NCBI RefSeq assembly: GCF_900103845.1
Contig: NZ_FNIJ01000007.1
Coordinates: 247,141-311,140 of the forward strand
Reading direction: 5' to 3'
DNA from: Pseudomonas jinjuensis
GTDB taxonomy: Bacteria; Pseudomonadota; Gammaproteobacteria; Pseudomonadales; Pseudomonadaceae
Length of the DNA stretch: 64,000 bases
Position numbers and translations under genes: made by a program. Positions within the stretch are counted from its first letter, which is position 1. Every line of letters starts with the position of its first letter. A model generated the notes under the pieces. That model had not been told where the DNA came from and did no database searches. It saw only the letters and a program-made list of their open reading frames with translations. Positions 36,548 to 46,128 of this stretch are shown one piece after another.

Positions 36548-39499
36548 TTACTGCTCGGCCGTCGGGCCAGGATGCCGCGGCAAGGTCACACGAATGCGGG
36601 TACCGCGCTCGTGTTCGGGGTCAGCCGGGCTGTCTATGGTGATCTGCCCATAATGCTCTTCCACGATCGAATAGACCAGCGCGAGCCCCAGGCCGGTTCC
36701 CTTGCCCGGATCCTTGGTGGTGAAGAACGGCTCGAACAGGCGATCGACGATCGCCTTGGGAATGCCGCTGCCTTCGTCTTCCACTATGAGGTCGATGGTC
36801 TGCTCCGATGCTTCGCTGCGTACGCGAATGGCGCCGCCGGGCGGGGAGGCATCGCGGGCGTTGGACAACAGGTTGATCAGTACTTGCGCCAGGCGCTGGG
36901 AATCGCCTTCCACCCAGTGGTCCGGGTCGCACAGGTTGTAGAACTGCACTTCGACGCTGCGCCGGTTCAGTGATAGCAGACTGATGGCCTCCTGGGCAAC
37001 GTCGGCCAGGCACACCGGCTCCACATTCACCTGCTTGCCGCCGGCATGGGCGAAGCTCATCAGCGACTGGACGATGCGCGAGACGCGCTTGGTCTGCTCG
37101 AGGATCTGCCCGCTGATCTCCTTCAGCTCGCCGTCGCCCTCGCGCTCCTCGCGCAGGTTCTGCGCCAGGCAGGCGATGCCGGTGATGGGGTTGCCGATCT
37201 CGTGGGCGACCCCGGCGGCGAGGCGGCCGATGGAAGCCAGGCGTTCGGAATGGACCAGCTTGTCTTCCAGCGCCTGGGTCTCGGTGAGGTCCTCGACCAG
37301 CAGCACCAGGCCGCTGTTGCCCGGCGCCAGGGGTTCCTCGATCGCCGCCTTGTGCAGGTTGAGCCAGCGGACCTGCCCGTCGACGGACAGGCGCTGCTTG
37401 TGCAGGTGCTCGTCGCCGCAGTCGATGAAGTCTTCCAGCAGGCTGCGCCAGGGCTCGCCGAGGGCGGACAGGCGCGAGCCGACCACGCCCTGCGCGCTGA
37501 CCCCGGTCAGCTCCTCCATGGCGCGGTTCCACATGAGGATTTCCTGGTCCTTGGCCAGCGAGCAGACGCCCATCGGCAGGTCCTGCAGGGTCTGCCGGTG
37601 GTAGCGGCGCAGGGCGTCGAGTTCCGCGGCGAGGCCGGTGAGGCGCGAGTGGTAGTCCTCCAGCCGGCTCTCGACGAAGTGGATGTCCTCGGTGACGTAG
37701 CTTTCGCTGCCGGCCTTGTAGGGCAGGAAGGTTTCCACGATGTCCTGGGCCACGCTCGGCCCCATCAGCCCGGACAGGTTCGCCTCGATGCGGTCGCGCA
37801 GGCGGCGCAGGGCGTAGGGGCGGCTCTCGTCGAAGCGCAGGTGCAGGTCGCGCAGGGCCTGTTCCACTTCCTTCTGCGCGGTCTTGGCGCCGAGCGGCTT
37901 GGCCAGCTGGCTGGCGAATTCCTGCGGCGAGCCGGCCAGCAGTGCGCGGCGCTGCGGACGGCGGACGTTGTCCACGGCACAGGCTTCGGCGGCGCTCTTT
38001 TCCTCGTCGCTGGCCTCGGTGAACAGCGAGACCAGGGTGAACACCAGCACGTTGGCCGCCAGCGAGGCGAGGGCGGCAAGGTGCCAGTTGCCTTCTTCGA
38101 GCACGTAGACCGAGCCGAACGCGGACAGCTGCAGGCCCGGCACGTCGCTCAGCAGCGGCAGCAGCAGGGTGATCGCCCACACCGCCATGCCGGCCAGCAG
38201 GCCGGCGATGAAGCCGCGGCGGTTGGCGGTCTGCCAGTACAGTACGGCCAGCGCGCCGGGGAGGAACTGCAGGGTGCCGACGAAGGAGACGATGCCCAGG
38301 TCCGACAGTTCCTGGTCGGCGCCGAGCAGGCTGTAGAAGGCGTAGCCGGCGAGGACGATGGTCACCACCAGCACGCGGCGGGTCCACTTCAGCCAGCGGT
38401 AGATGTTGCCCTCGGTGGGCGGCTGGTACAGCGGCAGCACCAGGTGGTTGAGCACCATGCCCGACAGCGCCAGGGTCATCACGATGATCAGCCCGCTGGC
38501 CGCCGAGACGCCGCCGATATAGGCGGCCAGCGCCAGGCCGGGGCTGTCGGCGGCGAGACCGAGGCCGAGGGTGAAGTAATCCGGATTCAGCGGCAGCCCG
38601 AGGTACAGGCCGGCCCAGAGGATCGGCGGCACCGCCAGGCTCATCGGCAGCAGGAGCAGCGGCAGGCCCCAACTGGCGCTGAGCAGCGAGCGCGGGCGGA
38701 GGTTCTCGGTGAAGCCCATGTGGAACATGTGCGGCATGACGATCGCCGAGGCGAAGAACATCAGCAGCAGGGTGCGCCACGGGCCTTCGGCGAGCGGCGT
38801 ATGCAGGGTGTTGAGCGCCGACTGGTTCTGCATCAGCCAGAATTCCAGGCCGTCCGGGCCGTCGAACACGCCATACAGGGCGAACACACCGATGGAGCCG
38901 AGCGCCACCACCTTCACCAGGGACTCGAAGGCCATCGCCATGACCAGCCCTTCATGGCGCTCGCGGGTGGTGATGCGGCGGGCGCCGAAGAGGATGGCGA
39001 CCAGGCTGATCAGCACACAGAAGGCCAGGCCGGCGTGGGGCTGGTCCGGCTGGCGGGTGAGCAGGCGGACGGAATCGGTCACCGCCTGGATCTGCAGGGC
39101 CAGCATCGGCAGCACGGCGATCAGCATGAACAGGGTGGTCAGCGCGCCGGCCCAGGTGCTGCGGAAGCGGAAGGCGAACAGGTCGGCCAGAGAAGAAAGC
39201 TGGAACGAGCGGGTGATGCGCAGCATCGGCGAGAGCAGCACCGGCGCCAGGAGGAAGGCGCCGGACACCCCGAGGTAGATCGCCAGGAAGCCGTAGCCGT
39301 ACTCGTAGGCCAGCCCCACGGTGCCGTAGAACGCCCAGGCGCTGGCGTACACGCCCAGCGACAGGGTGTAGACCACCGGGTGGCGCACCAGCCAGCGCGG
39401 CACCAGGCCGCGTTCGGTGATCCAGGCGATGCCGAACAGGACCGCCAGGTAGATGGCGCTGATCAGGATCAGCTGGGCAAGGCTAAAGGTCGTCGACAT
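36548..39499 (-). CDS. cbrA: Sensor histidine kinase CbrA (SLC5-type transporter fusion)
   Basis: Hybrid membrane sensor that phosphorylates CbrB. The 983 residues match P. aeruginosa. The N-terminal half (about 1-500) has some 13 hydrophobic segments of the sodium/solute symporter type, reported to mediate histidine transport in Pseudomonas. It is followed by a linker/STAC region, a PAS domain (about 620-730), HisKA with the phospho-His in [13 protein letters not shown], and a HATPase_c with [14 protein letters not shown] and [15 protein letters not shown]. The start lies inside cbrX (17-bp overlap), so translation is coupled to that small ORF. Confidence 0.97.
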   Translation of the reverse strand: MSTTFSLAQLILISAIYLAVLFGIAWITERGLVPRWLVRHPVVYTLSLGVYASAWAFYGTVGLAYEYGYGFLAIYLGVSGAFLLAPVLLSPMLRITRSFQLSSLADLFAFRFRSTWAGALTTLFMLIAVLPMLALQIQAVTDSVRLLTRQPDQPHAGLAFCVLISLVAILFGARRITTRERHEGLVMAMAFESLVKVVALGSIGVFALYGVFDGPDGLEFWLMQNQSALNTLHTPLAEGPWRTLLLMFFASAIVMPHMFHMGFTENLRPRSLLSASWGLPLLLLPMSLAVPPILWAGLYLGLPLNPDYFTLGLGLAADSPGLALAAYIGGVSAASGLIIVMTLALSGMVLNHLVLPLYQPPTEGNIYRWLKWTRRVLVVTIVLAGYAFYSLLGADQELSDLGIVSFVGTLQFLPGALAVLYWQTANRRGFIAGLLAGMAVWAITLLLPLLSDVPGLQLSAFGSVYVLEEGNWHLAALASLAANVLVFTLVSLFTEASDEEKSAAEACAVDNVRRPQRRALLAGSPQEFASQLAKPLGAKTAQKEVEQALRDLHLRFDESRPYALRRLRDRIEANLSGLMGPSVAQDIVETFLPYKAGSESYVTEDIHFVESRLEDYHSRLTGLAAELDALRRYHRQTLQDLPMGVCSLAKDQEILMWNRAMEELTGVSAQGVVGSRLSALGEPWRSLLEDFIDCGDEHLHKQRLSVDGQVRWLNLHKAAIEEPLAPGNSGLVLLVEDLTETQALEDKLVHSERLASIGRLAAGVAHEIGNPITGIACLAQNLREEREGDGELKEISGQILEQTKRVSRIVQSLMSFAHAGGKQVNVEPVCLADVAQEAISLLSLNRRSVEVQFYNLCDPDHWVEGDSQRLAQVLINLLSNARDASPPGGAIRVRSEASEQTIDLIVEDEGSGIPKAIVDRLFEPFFTTKDPGKGTGLGLALVYSIVEEHYGQITIDSPADPEHERGTRIRVTLPRHPGPTAEQ

Positions 39500-39659
39500 C
39501 GCGCTGGCTCTGCAGGATGAAGGTCACGACGATCAGGATCAGCCACAGCAGATACGGGCGGTACCAGGCGCCGTTGGGAGCGGTCCACCAATCCATGATC
39601 GCGGGCGAGAACAGGTAGATGCCCACTACCAGGATCAGCACCAGTCGGTAGATGTACAT
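39483..39659 (-). CDS. cbrX: Small membrane protein CbrX upstream of cbrA
   Basis: A 58-residue ORF starting MYIYRLVLILVVGIYLF and ending [10 protein letters not shown], with two hydrophobic segments (about 3-20 and 37-50) around a tryptophan-rich centre (AIMDWWTAPNGAWYRPY). It overlaps the cbrA start by 17 bp and is on the same strand. A small ORF of this kind, translationally coupled to cbrA and called cbrX, has been described in P. putida; I assign the name on position and coupling. The molecular role is not known; it may tune CbrA levels or assist its membrane domain. Confidence 0.82.
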   Translation of the reverse strand: MYIYRLVLILVVGIYLFSPAIMDWWTAPNGAWYRPYLLWLILIVVTFILQSQRDVDDL

Positions 39660-39738
39660 GACATGCCTCTCGAAGTTCGGCCGGCAGGCTACAGGCAGCG
39701 GATATGCGCCGGCAAGGGAGCCGCCTGCCTTGAATAGC

Positions 39739-40623
39739 TTAGAGGCGCGCGTCCTCTATCGTCAGTCGGCGGGGAATGCGCGTGGCGTCCCAGTGCGCGG
39801 TGCCCCAGGCGAGTACCTCGTGCGGCATGGTCGCGGCCAGTTCGGCCGGCGGCTGCTGCCCCAGGGCGCGCAGGGCGCGGACCAGCAGCGGGCCGGCCCG
39901 GTCCGCCGGCAGCGGCGGGGAGCGGTAGGACTTGCCGAGCTTGTGGCCGTCCGGCTGGATGATCAGCGGCACGTGCAGGTAGCTCGGCTGCGGAAGGCCG
40001 AGCAGTTCCTGCAGGTAGAGCTGGCGCGGGGTGTTGTCCAGCAGGTCGGCGCCGCGGACGATGTCGGTCACGCCCTGCCAGGCATCGTCGGCCACCACCG
40101 CCAGCTGGTAGGCGTACAGGCCGTCGCGGCGGCGGATGATGAAGTCGCCGACCTCGCGGCCGAGATGCTGGCGGAACTCGCCCTGCACGCGGTCGACGAA
40201 GGCGTATTCCAGTTCCGGCACGCGGATGCGGATGGCCGCGTCTTCCAGGCCGTGGCCGGCGTTGCGGCAGGTGCCCGGATAGACGCCATGGCCACCGCCC
40301 AGCTGCTTGCGCGAGCAGGTGCAGGCGTAGGCCAGGCCGCTCTGCAGCCATTGCTGGATGACCGCCGCGTAGGCGTCGCCGCGCTCGCTCTGCCGCTCCA
40401 CCGCGCCATCCCATTCGAAGCCGTAGCGCTCCAGGGTTTCCAGGATCGCCGCCTGGGCGCCGGGGACTTCCCGCGGCGGGTCGAGGTCTTCCATGCGCAC
40501 CAGCCAGCGGCCGCCGACGGCGCGAGCGTCCAGGTAGGAGGCGACGGCGGCTACCAGCGAGCCGAAGTGCAGGTAGCCGCTGGGGGTCGGGGCGAAGCGG
40601 CCTACGTAGCGGGATGCGGACAT
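39739..40623 (-). CDS. gluQ: Glutamyl-queuosine tRNA(Asp) synthetase
   Basis: Truncated GluRS paralogue that attaches glutamate to the queuosine base in the tRNA-Asp anticodon. Starting at MSASRYVGRFAPTPSG gives 294 residues with GAG seven bases upstream; a GTG five codons earlier is possible. The class I HIGH-equivalent GYLHFGSL, the zinc ligand group (CTCSRKQL and GTCRNAG) and the KMSKS-like KLGKSYRS are visible; the anticodon-binding domain of true GluRS is absent, as expected. It lies downstream of dksA on the same strand, separated by a terminator hairpin through which read-through gives the known dksA-gluQ pairing. Confidence 0.95.
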   Translation of the reverse strand: MSASRYVGRFAPTPSGYLHFGSLVAAVASYLDARAVGGRWLVRMEDLDPPREVPGAQAAILETLERYGFEWDGAVERQSERGDAYAAVIQQWLQSGLAYACTCSRKQLGGGHGVYPGTCRNAGHGLEDAAIRIRVPELEYAFVDRVQGEFRQHLGREVGDFIIRRRDGLYAYQLAVVADDAWQGVTDIVRGADLLDNTPRQLYLQELLGLPQPSYLHVPLIIQPDGHKLGKSYRSPPLPADRAGPLLVRALRALGQQPPAELAATMPHEVLAWGTAHWDATRIPRRLTIEDARL

Positions 40624-40639
40624 GCGGTTTCTCGACACA

Positions 40640-40667
40640 AACGAAACGGGGCGCCGCAGCGCCCCGT
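40640..40667 (-). terminator. Terminator between dksA and gluQ
   Basis: ACGGGGCGC-TGCG-GCGCCCCGT stem followed by TTCGTTT, only about 20 bp before the gluQ start. It should attenuate gluQ expression from the dksA promoter. Confidence 0.75.
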
Positions 40668-40683
40668 CCGGGAATCGATCGAC

Positions 40684-41127
40684 TCAGGAGCCGATCTGTT
40701 TTTCCTTGATTTCCGCCAGGGTCTTGCAGTCGATGCAGAGGGTGGCGGTGGGACGGGCTTCGAGGCGGCGGATGCCGATTTCCACGCCACACGAGTCGCA
40801 CCAGCCGTAATCGTTGTCTTCGATCAGCTGCAGGGTCTCGTCGATCTTCTTGATCAGCTTGCGCTCGCGGTCGCGGGCGCGCAGCTCGAGGCTGAACTCT
40901 TCTTCCTGACTGGCGCGGTCGGCCGGGTCGGGGAAGTTCGCCGCTTCGTCCTGCATGTGGTGCACGGTGCGGTCCACTTCTTCCATCAGCTCAACCTTCC
41001 ACTTGTTGAGGATTGAGGTGAAGTGGGCGCGCATGGGTTCACTCATGTACTCCTCGCCCTTCTTTTCCTGGTAGGGCTCGAAGCCACGAACAAGGTGGCT
41101 GCTCTGTTGCTTTGCTTTGGTGGGCAT
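40684..41127 (-). CDS. dksA: RNA polymerase-binding transcription factor DksA
   Basis: Works with ppGpp at RNA polymerase to control rRNA and amino-acid promoters. The 147 residues start MPTKAKQQSSH. The coiled coil has the DxxDxA tip (FPDPADRAS) and the C-terminal zinc finger keeps all four cysteines (CDSCG ... LCIDC), so this is the zinc-binding DksA1 rather than the zinc-free paralogue. It is divergent from the aminotransferase gene, with 190 bp between. Likely targets include the rRNA promoters at the end of this window. Confidence 0.97.
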   Translation of the reverse strand: MPTKAKQQSSHLVRGFEPYQEKKGEEYMSEPMRAHFTSILNKWKVELMEEVDRTVHHMQDEAANFPDPADRASQEEEFSLELRARDRERKLIKKIDETLQLIEDNDYGWCDSCGVEIGIRRLEARPTATLCIDCKTLAEIKEKQIGS

Positions 41128-41222
41128 GGATGACCGCCTCTCACTCTCGCTAATCCAGTCGCGGATGATCCCTCTCCGGCATCGCCGGCCCCGCGCTTGC
41201 AAGCGGGCGAACTTACCAGATA

Positions 41223-41250
41223 GATAACCGTGATGCTACTCCCGGTTATC
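41223..41250. other. Perfect inverted repeat in the dksA/aminotransferase divergent region
   Basis: GATAACCG, 12 bp, CGGTTATC, placed about 95 bp before dksA and 68 bp before the aminotransferase start. It could be an operator for a dimeric regulator or a short hairpin; no T-run follows. Confidence 0.5.
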
Positions 41251-41317
41251 GAGCCTGCTGCCACCCGCTGATGGCTTGGTTAGAATCGCCTCTTTGTCCA
41301 CAAGTTCGGAATGAATT

Positions 41318-42490
41318 ATGGCCACTTCCTACAGTGCGCGCAGTCGCGCCATCGAGCCGTTCCATGTCATGGCGTTGCTGGCGCGCGCCAACGAGCTGCA
41401 GGCCGCGGGCCATGACGTCATCCACCTGGAGATCGGCGAGCCGGATTTCACCACCGCCGCGCCCATCGTCGCCGCCGGCCAGGCCGCCCTCGCCGCCGGG
41501 CACACCCGCTATACCGCCGCCCGCGGCATCCCGCAACTGCGCCAGGCGATCGCCGGCTTCTACGCCGCGCGCTACGGCCTGAGCATCGACCCGGAGCGCA
41601 TCCTCGTCACTCCCGGCGGCTCCGGCGCGCTGCTGCTGGCCAGCAGCCTGCTGGTCGATCCGGGCAGGCACTGGTTGCTTGCCGATCCCGGCTACCCGTG
41701 CAACCGGCATTTCCTGCGCCTGGTGGAAGGCGCCGCGCAACTGGTGCCGGTCGGGCCGGAGAGTCGCTACCAGCTGACTCCCGAGCTGGTCGAGCGGCAC
41801 TGGAATCATGACAGTGTAGGCGTTCTGGCGGCGTCGCCGGCGAATCCTACTGGCACTCTGCTGCATCGCGACGAGCTGGCCGCGCTGTCGGCCAGCGTGA
41901 AGGCGCGCGGCGGCCATCTGGTGCTGGACGAGATCTACCACGGCCTGACCTACGGCGTGGACGCGCCCAGCGTGCTGGAAGTGGACGACAGCGCCTTCGT
42001 CCTCAACAGTTTCTCCAAATATTTCGGCATGACCGGCTGGCGCCTGGGCTGGCTGGTGGCGCCGCCGGAAGCGGTGGCGGACCTCGAGAAGCTGGCGCAG
42101 AACCTCTACATCAGCGCGCCGAGCATGGCCCAGCACGCGGCGCTGGCCTGCTTCGAGCCGGCCACCCTGGAAATCCTCGAGCAGCGCCGCGGCGAATTCG
42201 CCCGCCGCCGCGACTTCCTCCTGCCGGCCCTGCGCGACCTCGGCTTCCGCATCGCCGTGGAGCCCGAGGGGGCCTTCTATCTATATGCCGATATCAGCGC
42301 ATTCGGCGGCGATGCCTTCATGTTCTGCCGGCACTTCATCGAGACCGAACACGTCGCCTTCACCCCGGGGCTGGATTTCGGCCGCCACCTGGCCTCGCAC
42401 CACGTGCGTTTCGCCTACACCCAGGACCTGGATCGCCTGCAGCAGGCGGTCGACCGCATCGCCCGCGGCCTGAAGAGCTGGCAGCCCTGA
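41318..42490 (+). CDS. Class I/II PLP-dependent aminotransferase
   Basis: A 390-residue fold-type I aminotransferase. Visible features are the substrate-binding [12 protein letters not shown] near the N-terminus, [15 protein letters not shown] for cofactor phosphate, [22 protein letters not shown] (PLP-contacting Asp and Tyr), and the Schiff-base Lys in [17 protein letters not shown]. The specificity (aspartate, aromatic, alanine or other) cannot be read from sequence alone. Its stop overlaps the sfsA start by one base (TGATG), so the two are translationally coupled; this pair is found in P. aeruginosa between dksA and the phu region. Confidence 0.92.
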   Translation: MATSYSARSRAIEPFHVMALLARANELQAAGHDVIHLEIGEPDFTTAAPIVAAGQAALAAGHTRYTAARGIPQLRQAIAGFYAARYGLSIDPERILVTPGGSGALLLASSLLVDPGRHWLLADPGYPCNRHFLRLVEGAAQLVPVGPESRYQLTPELVERHWNHDSVGVLAASPANPTGTLLHRDELAALSASVKARGGHLVLDEIYHGLTYGVDAPSVLEVDDSAFVLNSFSKYFGMTGWRLGWLVAPPEAVADLEKLAQNLYISAPSMAQHAALACFEPATLEILEQRRGEFARRRDFLLPALRDLGFRIAVEPEGAFYLYADISAFGGDAFMFCRHFIETEHVAFTPGLDFGRHLASHHVRFAYTQDLDRLQQAVDRIARGLKSWQP

Positions 42491-43197
42491 TGCGGTTCCA
42501 GCCGGAATTGCAGGAGGGGCGCCTGCTGCGTCGCTACAAGCGCTTCCTCGCCGACATCGAGACCGCCGGTGGCGAGCGCCTGACCATCCACTGCCCGAAC
42601 ACCGGCTCGATGCTCAACTGCATGAGCGAGGGCTGCCGGGTGTGGTTCAGCCGCTCCGACGATCCCAGGCGCAAGCTGCCGGGCACCTGGGAAATCAGCG
42701 AGACGCCGCAGGGGCGGCTGGCCTGCGTGAACACCGGGCGCGCCAACCGCATCGTCGAGGAAGCGTTGCTCGGCGGAGTGATCGGGGAGCTGGCCGGCTT
42801 CACCGCGCTGCGCCGCGAGGTGGCCTACGGCGTGGAGAACAGCCGCGCGGACTTCCGCCTGGATTTCGCCGGCGAGCCGCTGTTCGTCGAGGTGAAGAGC
42901 GTCACCCTGGGCTTCGACGGCACGGCACTGGCGGCCTTCCCCGACGCCGTGACCACCCGCGGCGCCAAGCACCTGCGCGAACTGGCCGCGCTGGCCCGGC
43001 AGGGTGCGCGGGCGGTGTTGCTGTATTGCGTGAATCTCACCGGCATCGACGCGGTGCGCCCGGCGGAGGAAATCGACCCGCTCTACGCCGCGGCCCTGCG
43101 CGAGGCGCATACGGCGGGGGTGGAGGTGCTGGCCTATGGGGTCGAGCTGAGCCCGTTCGAAGTGCGGTTGCAGCGGCGGCTGGACGTGCATCTATAA
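42490..43197 (+). CDS. sfsA: Sugar fermentation stimulation protein homologue SfsA
   Basis: A 235-residue SfsA-family protein. The N-terminal OB-like part includes [11 protein letters not shown] and [11 protein letters not shown], and the C-terminal PD-(D/E)XK-nuclease-like part has SRADFRLDF and [13 protein letters not shown]. coli SfsA was described as a regulator of maltose genes with DNA binding; the molecular role is still unclear. The ATG lies in the stop of the aminotransferase gene. It is followed by an inverted repeat array and the convergent Rieske gene. Confidence 0.93.
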   Translation: MRFQPELQEGRLLRRYKRFLADIETAGGERLTIHCPNTGSMLNCMSEGCRVWFSRSDDPRRKLPGTWEISETPQGRLACVNTGRANRIVEEALLGGVIGELAGFTALRREVAYGVENSRADFRLDFAGEPLFVEVKSVTLGFDGTALAAFPDAVTTRGAKHLRELAALARQGARAVLLYCVNLTGIDAVRPAEEIDPLYAAALREAHTAGVEVLAYGVELSPFEVRLQRRLDVHL

Positions 43198-43211
43198 GAT
43201 GTAGGTGTGCG

Positions 43212-43320
43212 GTCGCGGGCATGGCCCGCTCCTACACGGGATTCGCGAGATACCAAGACAGTTGCTCCTACGGTTCGATGGGATGTCCGGGTAGGGCGCA
43301 TAACGCAGCGTTATCCGCCG
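43212..43320 (-). repeat. Composite intergenic repeat C-A-B, left copy (inverted)
   Basis: Reading the - strand: element C (palindromic, GGCGGATAACG...CGTTATG type, 43291-43320), element A (24 bp beginning TAGGAGCAACTG, 43247-43270), and element B (24 bp beginning GTAGGAGCGGGC, 43212-43235). A and B are identical to copies at 51561-51584 and 51657-51680. These are REP-type Pseudomonas repeats. They lie between convergent sfsA and the Rieske gene. Confidence 0.85.
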
Positions 43321-43326
43321 CGATGG

Positions 43327-43647
43327 TTACGCCCGTTCCACCCAGATCCCCCGCTCATCCTCCCGGCACTCCAGCGCTTCGAGCACTTCGCCGAAGCACG
43401 GCCCCTGGATGCATTCGCCGGATTCGATGAGGAACAGCGCGCCGTGATGGGCGCAGCGCAGCAGGTTGCCGCTGTCGTCGAGGAAGCGGTCGTCTTCCCA
43501 TTCCAGCGGGATTTCGCGATGCGGGCAGCGGTTGCGGTAGACATGGACCTGTCCGCGCTTGCGTACCGCGAGCACGGCCAGTTTGTCGATACGGAAGCCG
43601 CGGCTCTGGCCTTCGGCCAGTTCATCCGGGCGGCACAGCAGGATCAT
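43327..43647 (-). CDS. Rieske [2Fe-2S] ferredoxin-like protein
   Basis: A 106-residue stand-alone Rieske protein. The cluster ligands are in RCPHREIPLEW (C41, H43) and LRCAHHGALF (C65, H68), the canonical C-x-H...C-x-x-H set. It has no membrane anchor or catalytic partner domain, so it is a soluble cytoplasmic electron carrier or a component of an unidentified oxygenase. It starts 86 bp after the phuR stop on the same strand, with a possible own promoter. Co-transcription with the heme receptor is possible but not shown. Confidence 0.88.
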   Translation of the reverse strand: MILLCRPDELAEGQSRGFRIDKLAVLAVRKRGQVHVYRNRCPHREIPLEWEDDRFLDDSGNLLRCAHHGALFLIESGECIQGPCFGEVLEALECREDERGIWVERA

Positions 43648-43672
43648 CGGGAGGTCTCCGGTCGGGAGCGGC

Positions 43673-43700
43673 ATTATCGCCTTCCCGACACAGAGGCCAA
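43673..43700 (-). promoter_or_regulatory. Possible sigma-70 promoter of the Rieske gene
   Basis: TTGGCC, 16 bp, GATAAT on the - strand, about 26 bp before the Rieske ATG. Confidence 0.4.
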
Positions 43701-43733
43701 GAGGGGCACGTCCATGTGCGAAGAGGTTGCTCG

Positions 43734-45938
43734 TCAGATTTCCCAGACGATATTGGCGGCGGCGTAGCGGCCCGGCTGCGTCAGGCGGCCGAGTTGCGGG
43801 CTGGTTTCGGTGAAGCCGCGCACGTCGCCCCACTGCCAGTACTTCTTGTCGGTCAGGTTGAACAGGCCGACGTTGAGGGTCACGCCCTCGCCAAGGCGCA
43901 CGTAGCTGTTGAGGTCGAGCAGGCCGTAGCCGCCCGGCTTGTACTGGTTGGCCACTTCGCTGTCGTCGATGCGCTCCTTGCCCTGCACCAGGGTCCAGGC
44001 CAGCTCGCTGCCGAAACGGCCGCTCGGGGCGTCGTAGCCGAGGCCGAACACGCCGCGCAGCGGGTCGACGCTGTTGAGCGGTTCGCCGTTTTCCTCGTTC
44101 TTGCCACGGGCATAGGAAACCGCGCCGCGCAGGTAGGTGCCGGCGGGCATGCCGATCGCCTTGTCCAGTTGCAGATCGCCACGCGCCTCGGCGCCGCGGA
44201 TGGTGACCTTGTCCAGGTTGACGGACTGGAAGGTCATGAGGCCGTTGCCGGTCGGGTCGTTGGGCAGGACGACCTGCTCGATGAAGTCGTCGTAGCGGTT
44301 GTAGAAGCCGGCGACGCCGAAGCTGCCCATGTCGAACTTGCCGCGCAGGCCGATCTCGTAGCTGTCGCTGGTTTCCGGCTTCAGGCTGGTGTTGGCGATG
44401 GTCTGGTAGCCGAAGTCGACGTTGATGAACTCGCCGAAGATGTCGATCGCTTCCGGCGCGCGGAAACCGGCGGCGTACTGGCCGTAGGCGCTGTAGTTGT
44501 CGTTGAAGCGGTAGGTCACGCCGAATTTCGGCGAAACGGCATGGTCGCTGAAGTTGGACGGATCGGCGTCCACCGGGTTGCTGTTCAGGTAGCGCTGGGT
44601 GACGTGCGGTTTCAGTTCGTAGTAGTCGTAGCGCAGGCCCGGCAGCAGGGTCCAGTCGCCGATCTCGATGCTGTCCTGGATGAACGCGGCGTATTCGTTG
44701 GTGACCGGGTCCGGGAAATCGCTGAGCGGCATGGTTTCCGCGCCGGGCCCCGGCGGGACGGGCAGGCCGGTATCGCGGAAGGTTTCGCCGCCCTTGCGCA
44801 GGTCGCTGTTCTCGGTGCGCTTGGCGTCGAAGCCGTAGATCAGGTGATGGCTGGTGTCGCTCAGCTGGAAGCGCTTGTCCATCTGCGAGTTCAGCGCCCA
44901 CAGCTCTTCCTGGTACTTCGAGTCGCGGGTGCGGTCGCGCAGGCGGCCGGCGCTGAGGCGTTCCTGGAAGGTTTCCTGGCGGATCTGGCTATCCTGATGG
45001 CTCAGCTGCCATTGCACCTGGTCGGCCAGCGGGCTGCTGACCTGGAAGCGGTGGTTCAGGCTGATGCGCTCGCGGTCGGTGCTGTCGGTGGCCAGCGAAC
45101 TGTGGATGGCGCTGGTGATGTCGCTGAGCACGTCGGTGTCGGCGTCGTCGGCGTAGCGCTCGTAGGTCAGCTGTACGCGGTCGCCTTCCTTGTAGTCCCA
45201 GCCGACCTTGGCCAGCAGGTTGTCGGTGTCGAAGTCCACCGGGTTGGCGTCTTCGCGGGCCGAGCCGACGCCGCCGCGACCGCCGAAGGATTCGGTTTCG
45301 TTGCCGCTGCGGCGGCTGACGGTGAGCAGGCCGTCGACCGGGCCGCTGCGGCCGGCGAAGGTCGCGCTGCCCAGCCAGGCTTCGTCGGAGCCGTCGAAGC
45401 CGGTCTTGAAGCGGGCGTAGACGTCGTCGCCGTCTCCCAGGTAGTCGGCCGGGTCCTTGGTGATGAAGCTCACCGCGCCGCCGATGGCGTCGCTGCCGTA
45501 CAGCGAGCTGGCCGGGCCGCGGAGGATCTCGACGCGCTTCACGGTGTCGAGGTCGATGTAGTTGCGGCGCGCGTCGAGGAACGGGCCGAAGGCGAAGGCC
45601 GCGGGCACGCCGACGCCGTCGATCTGGGTCAGTACGCGGTTGCCGTCGATGCCGCGGATGTTGAAGCCGGACAGGCCGAAGCGGCTCCCCGTGCCGCTGA
45701 CCGACACGCCCGGCTCGTAGCGCACCAGATCCTTGATGTTGTTCGCATTGGTGCGGTCGATGTCCTGTTCCGTCTGCACGGTCACGGTGCTGGGGACGGC
45801 GTCGATCGGCTGCTCGGTGCGGGTGGCGGTGATCGTGGTTTCCCCCAGGGAAACCGCGTCGTTCGCCAGGACCAGAGAGGGACTCAGCAACAGCAGGCCC
45901 AGCCAGTGGCGGCGGGCGAAAGGCGGAGTGATCGACAT
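43734..45938 (-). CDS. phuR: TonB-dependent heme receptor PhuR
   Basis: Outer-membrane receptor importing heme, powered by TonB. The 734 residues have a signal peptide (cleavage after LVLA), a TonB-box/plug region (TTITATRTEQPID, GFNIRGIDGNRVLTQIDG, VEILRGPASSLYGSDAIGGA) and a 22-strand barrel ending in aromatic ANIVWEI. The heme-receptor FRAP motif is at about residue 492 (GFRAPEAIDIFGE), with a Tyr at about 511 in the extracellular loop, comparable to the Tyr ligand reported for P. aeruginosa PhuR. No His occurs between about residues 12 and 275. It is divergent from phuS over a Fur-box region. The assignment rests on that context. Confidence 0.92.
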   Translation of the reverse strand: MSITPPFARRHWLGLLLLSPSLVLANDAVSLGETTITATRTEQPIDAVPSTVTVQTEQDIDRTNANNIKDLVRYEPGVSVSGTGSRFGLSGFNIRGIDGNRVLTQIDGVGVPAAFAFGPFLDARRNYIDLDTVKRVEILRGPASSLYGSDAIGGAVSFITKDPADYLGDGDDVYARFKTGFDGSDEAWLGSATFAGRSGPVDGLLTVSRRSGNETESFGGRGGVGSAREDANPVDFDTDNLLAKVGWDYKEGDRVQLTYERYADDADTDVLSDITSAIHSSLATDSTDRERISLNHRFQVSSPLADQVQWQLSHQDSQIRQETFQERLSAGRLRDRTRDSKYQEELWALNSQMDKRFQLSDTSHHLIYGFDAKRTENSDLRKGGETFRDTGLPVPPGPGAETMPLSDFPDPVTNEYAAFIQDSIEIGDWTLLPGLRYDYYELKPHVTQRYLNSNPVDADPSNFSDHAVSPKFGVTYRFNDNYSAYGQYAAGFRAPEAIDIFGEFINVDFGYQTIANTSLKPETSDSYEIGLRGKFDMGSFGVAGFYNRYDDFIEQVVLPNDPTGNGLMTFQSVNLDKVTIRGAEARGDLQLDKAIGMPAGTYLRGAVSYARGKNEENGEPLNSVDPLRGVFGLGYDAPSGRFGSELAWTLVQGKERIDDSEVANQYKPGGYGLLDLNSYVRLGEGVTLNVGLFNLTDKKYWQWGDVRGFTETSPQLGRLTQPGRYAAANIVWEI

Positions 45939-46016
45939 GAAGGCACCTTGTGTTTTCTAGGAAGTGGCAAATGGCCGGTCTTTAGGAATCGGAGGAGACG
46001 GTAATTGTTTGCGAAT

Positions 46017-46042
46017 ACAAATGCAAATAATTATCAAATAGA
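46017..46042. promoter_or_regulatory. Fur-box-like site between phuR and phuS
   Basis: The AT-rich tract ATGCAAATAATTATCAAAT resembles overlapping Fur hexamers (NATWAT) and is the only AT-rich block in the 190-bp divergent region. It would repress both directions under iron sufficiency. Confidence 0.55.
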
Positions 46043-46128
46043 TTTTATGCATCGGATATGGCAAAGTGCGTCCATGCCGCCATTGCGGCCACAGGGACCC
46101 CAGAGAACGAAACGAGGAAAGATCCGTG

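Noticed and set aside
43327..44901. Rieske protein as the C-terminal domain of a 524-residue protein
   Set aside because: The frame runs upstream only as a shadow inside phuR; a good ATG with upstream signal at 43647 gives a normal stand-alone Rieske length.
43716..46004. 762-codon open frame on the + strand opposite phuR
   Set aside because: Shadow of the receptor gene, whose signal peptide, plug and barrel terminus are all clear on the - strand.
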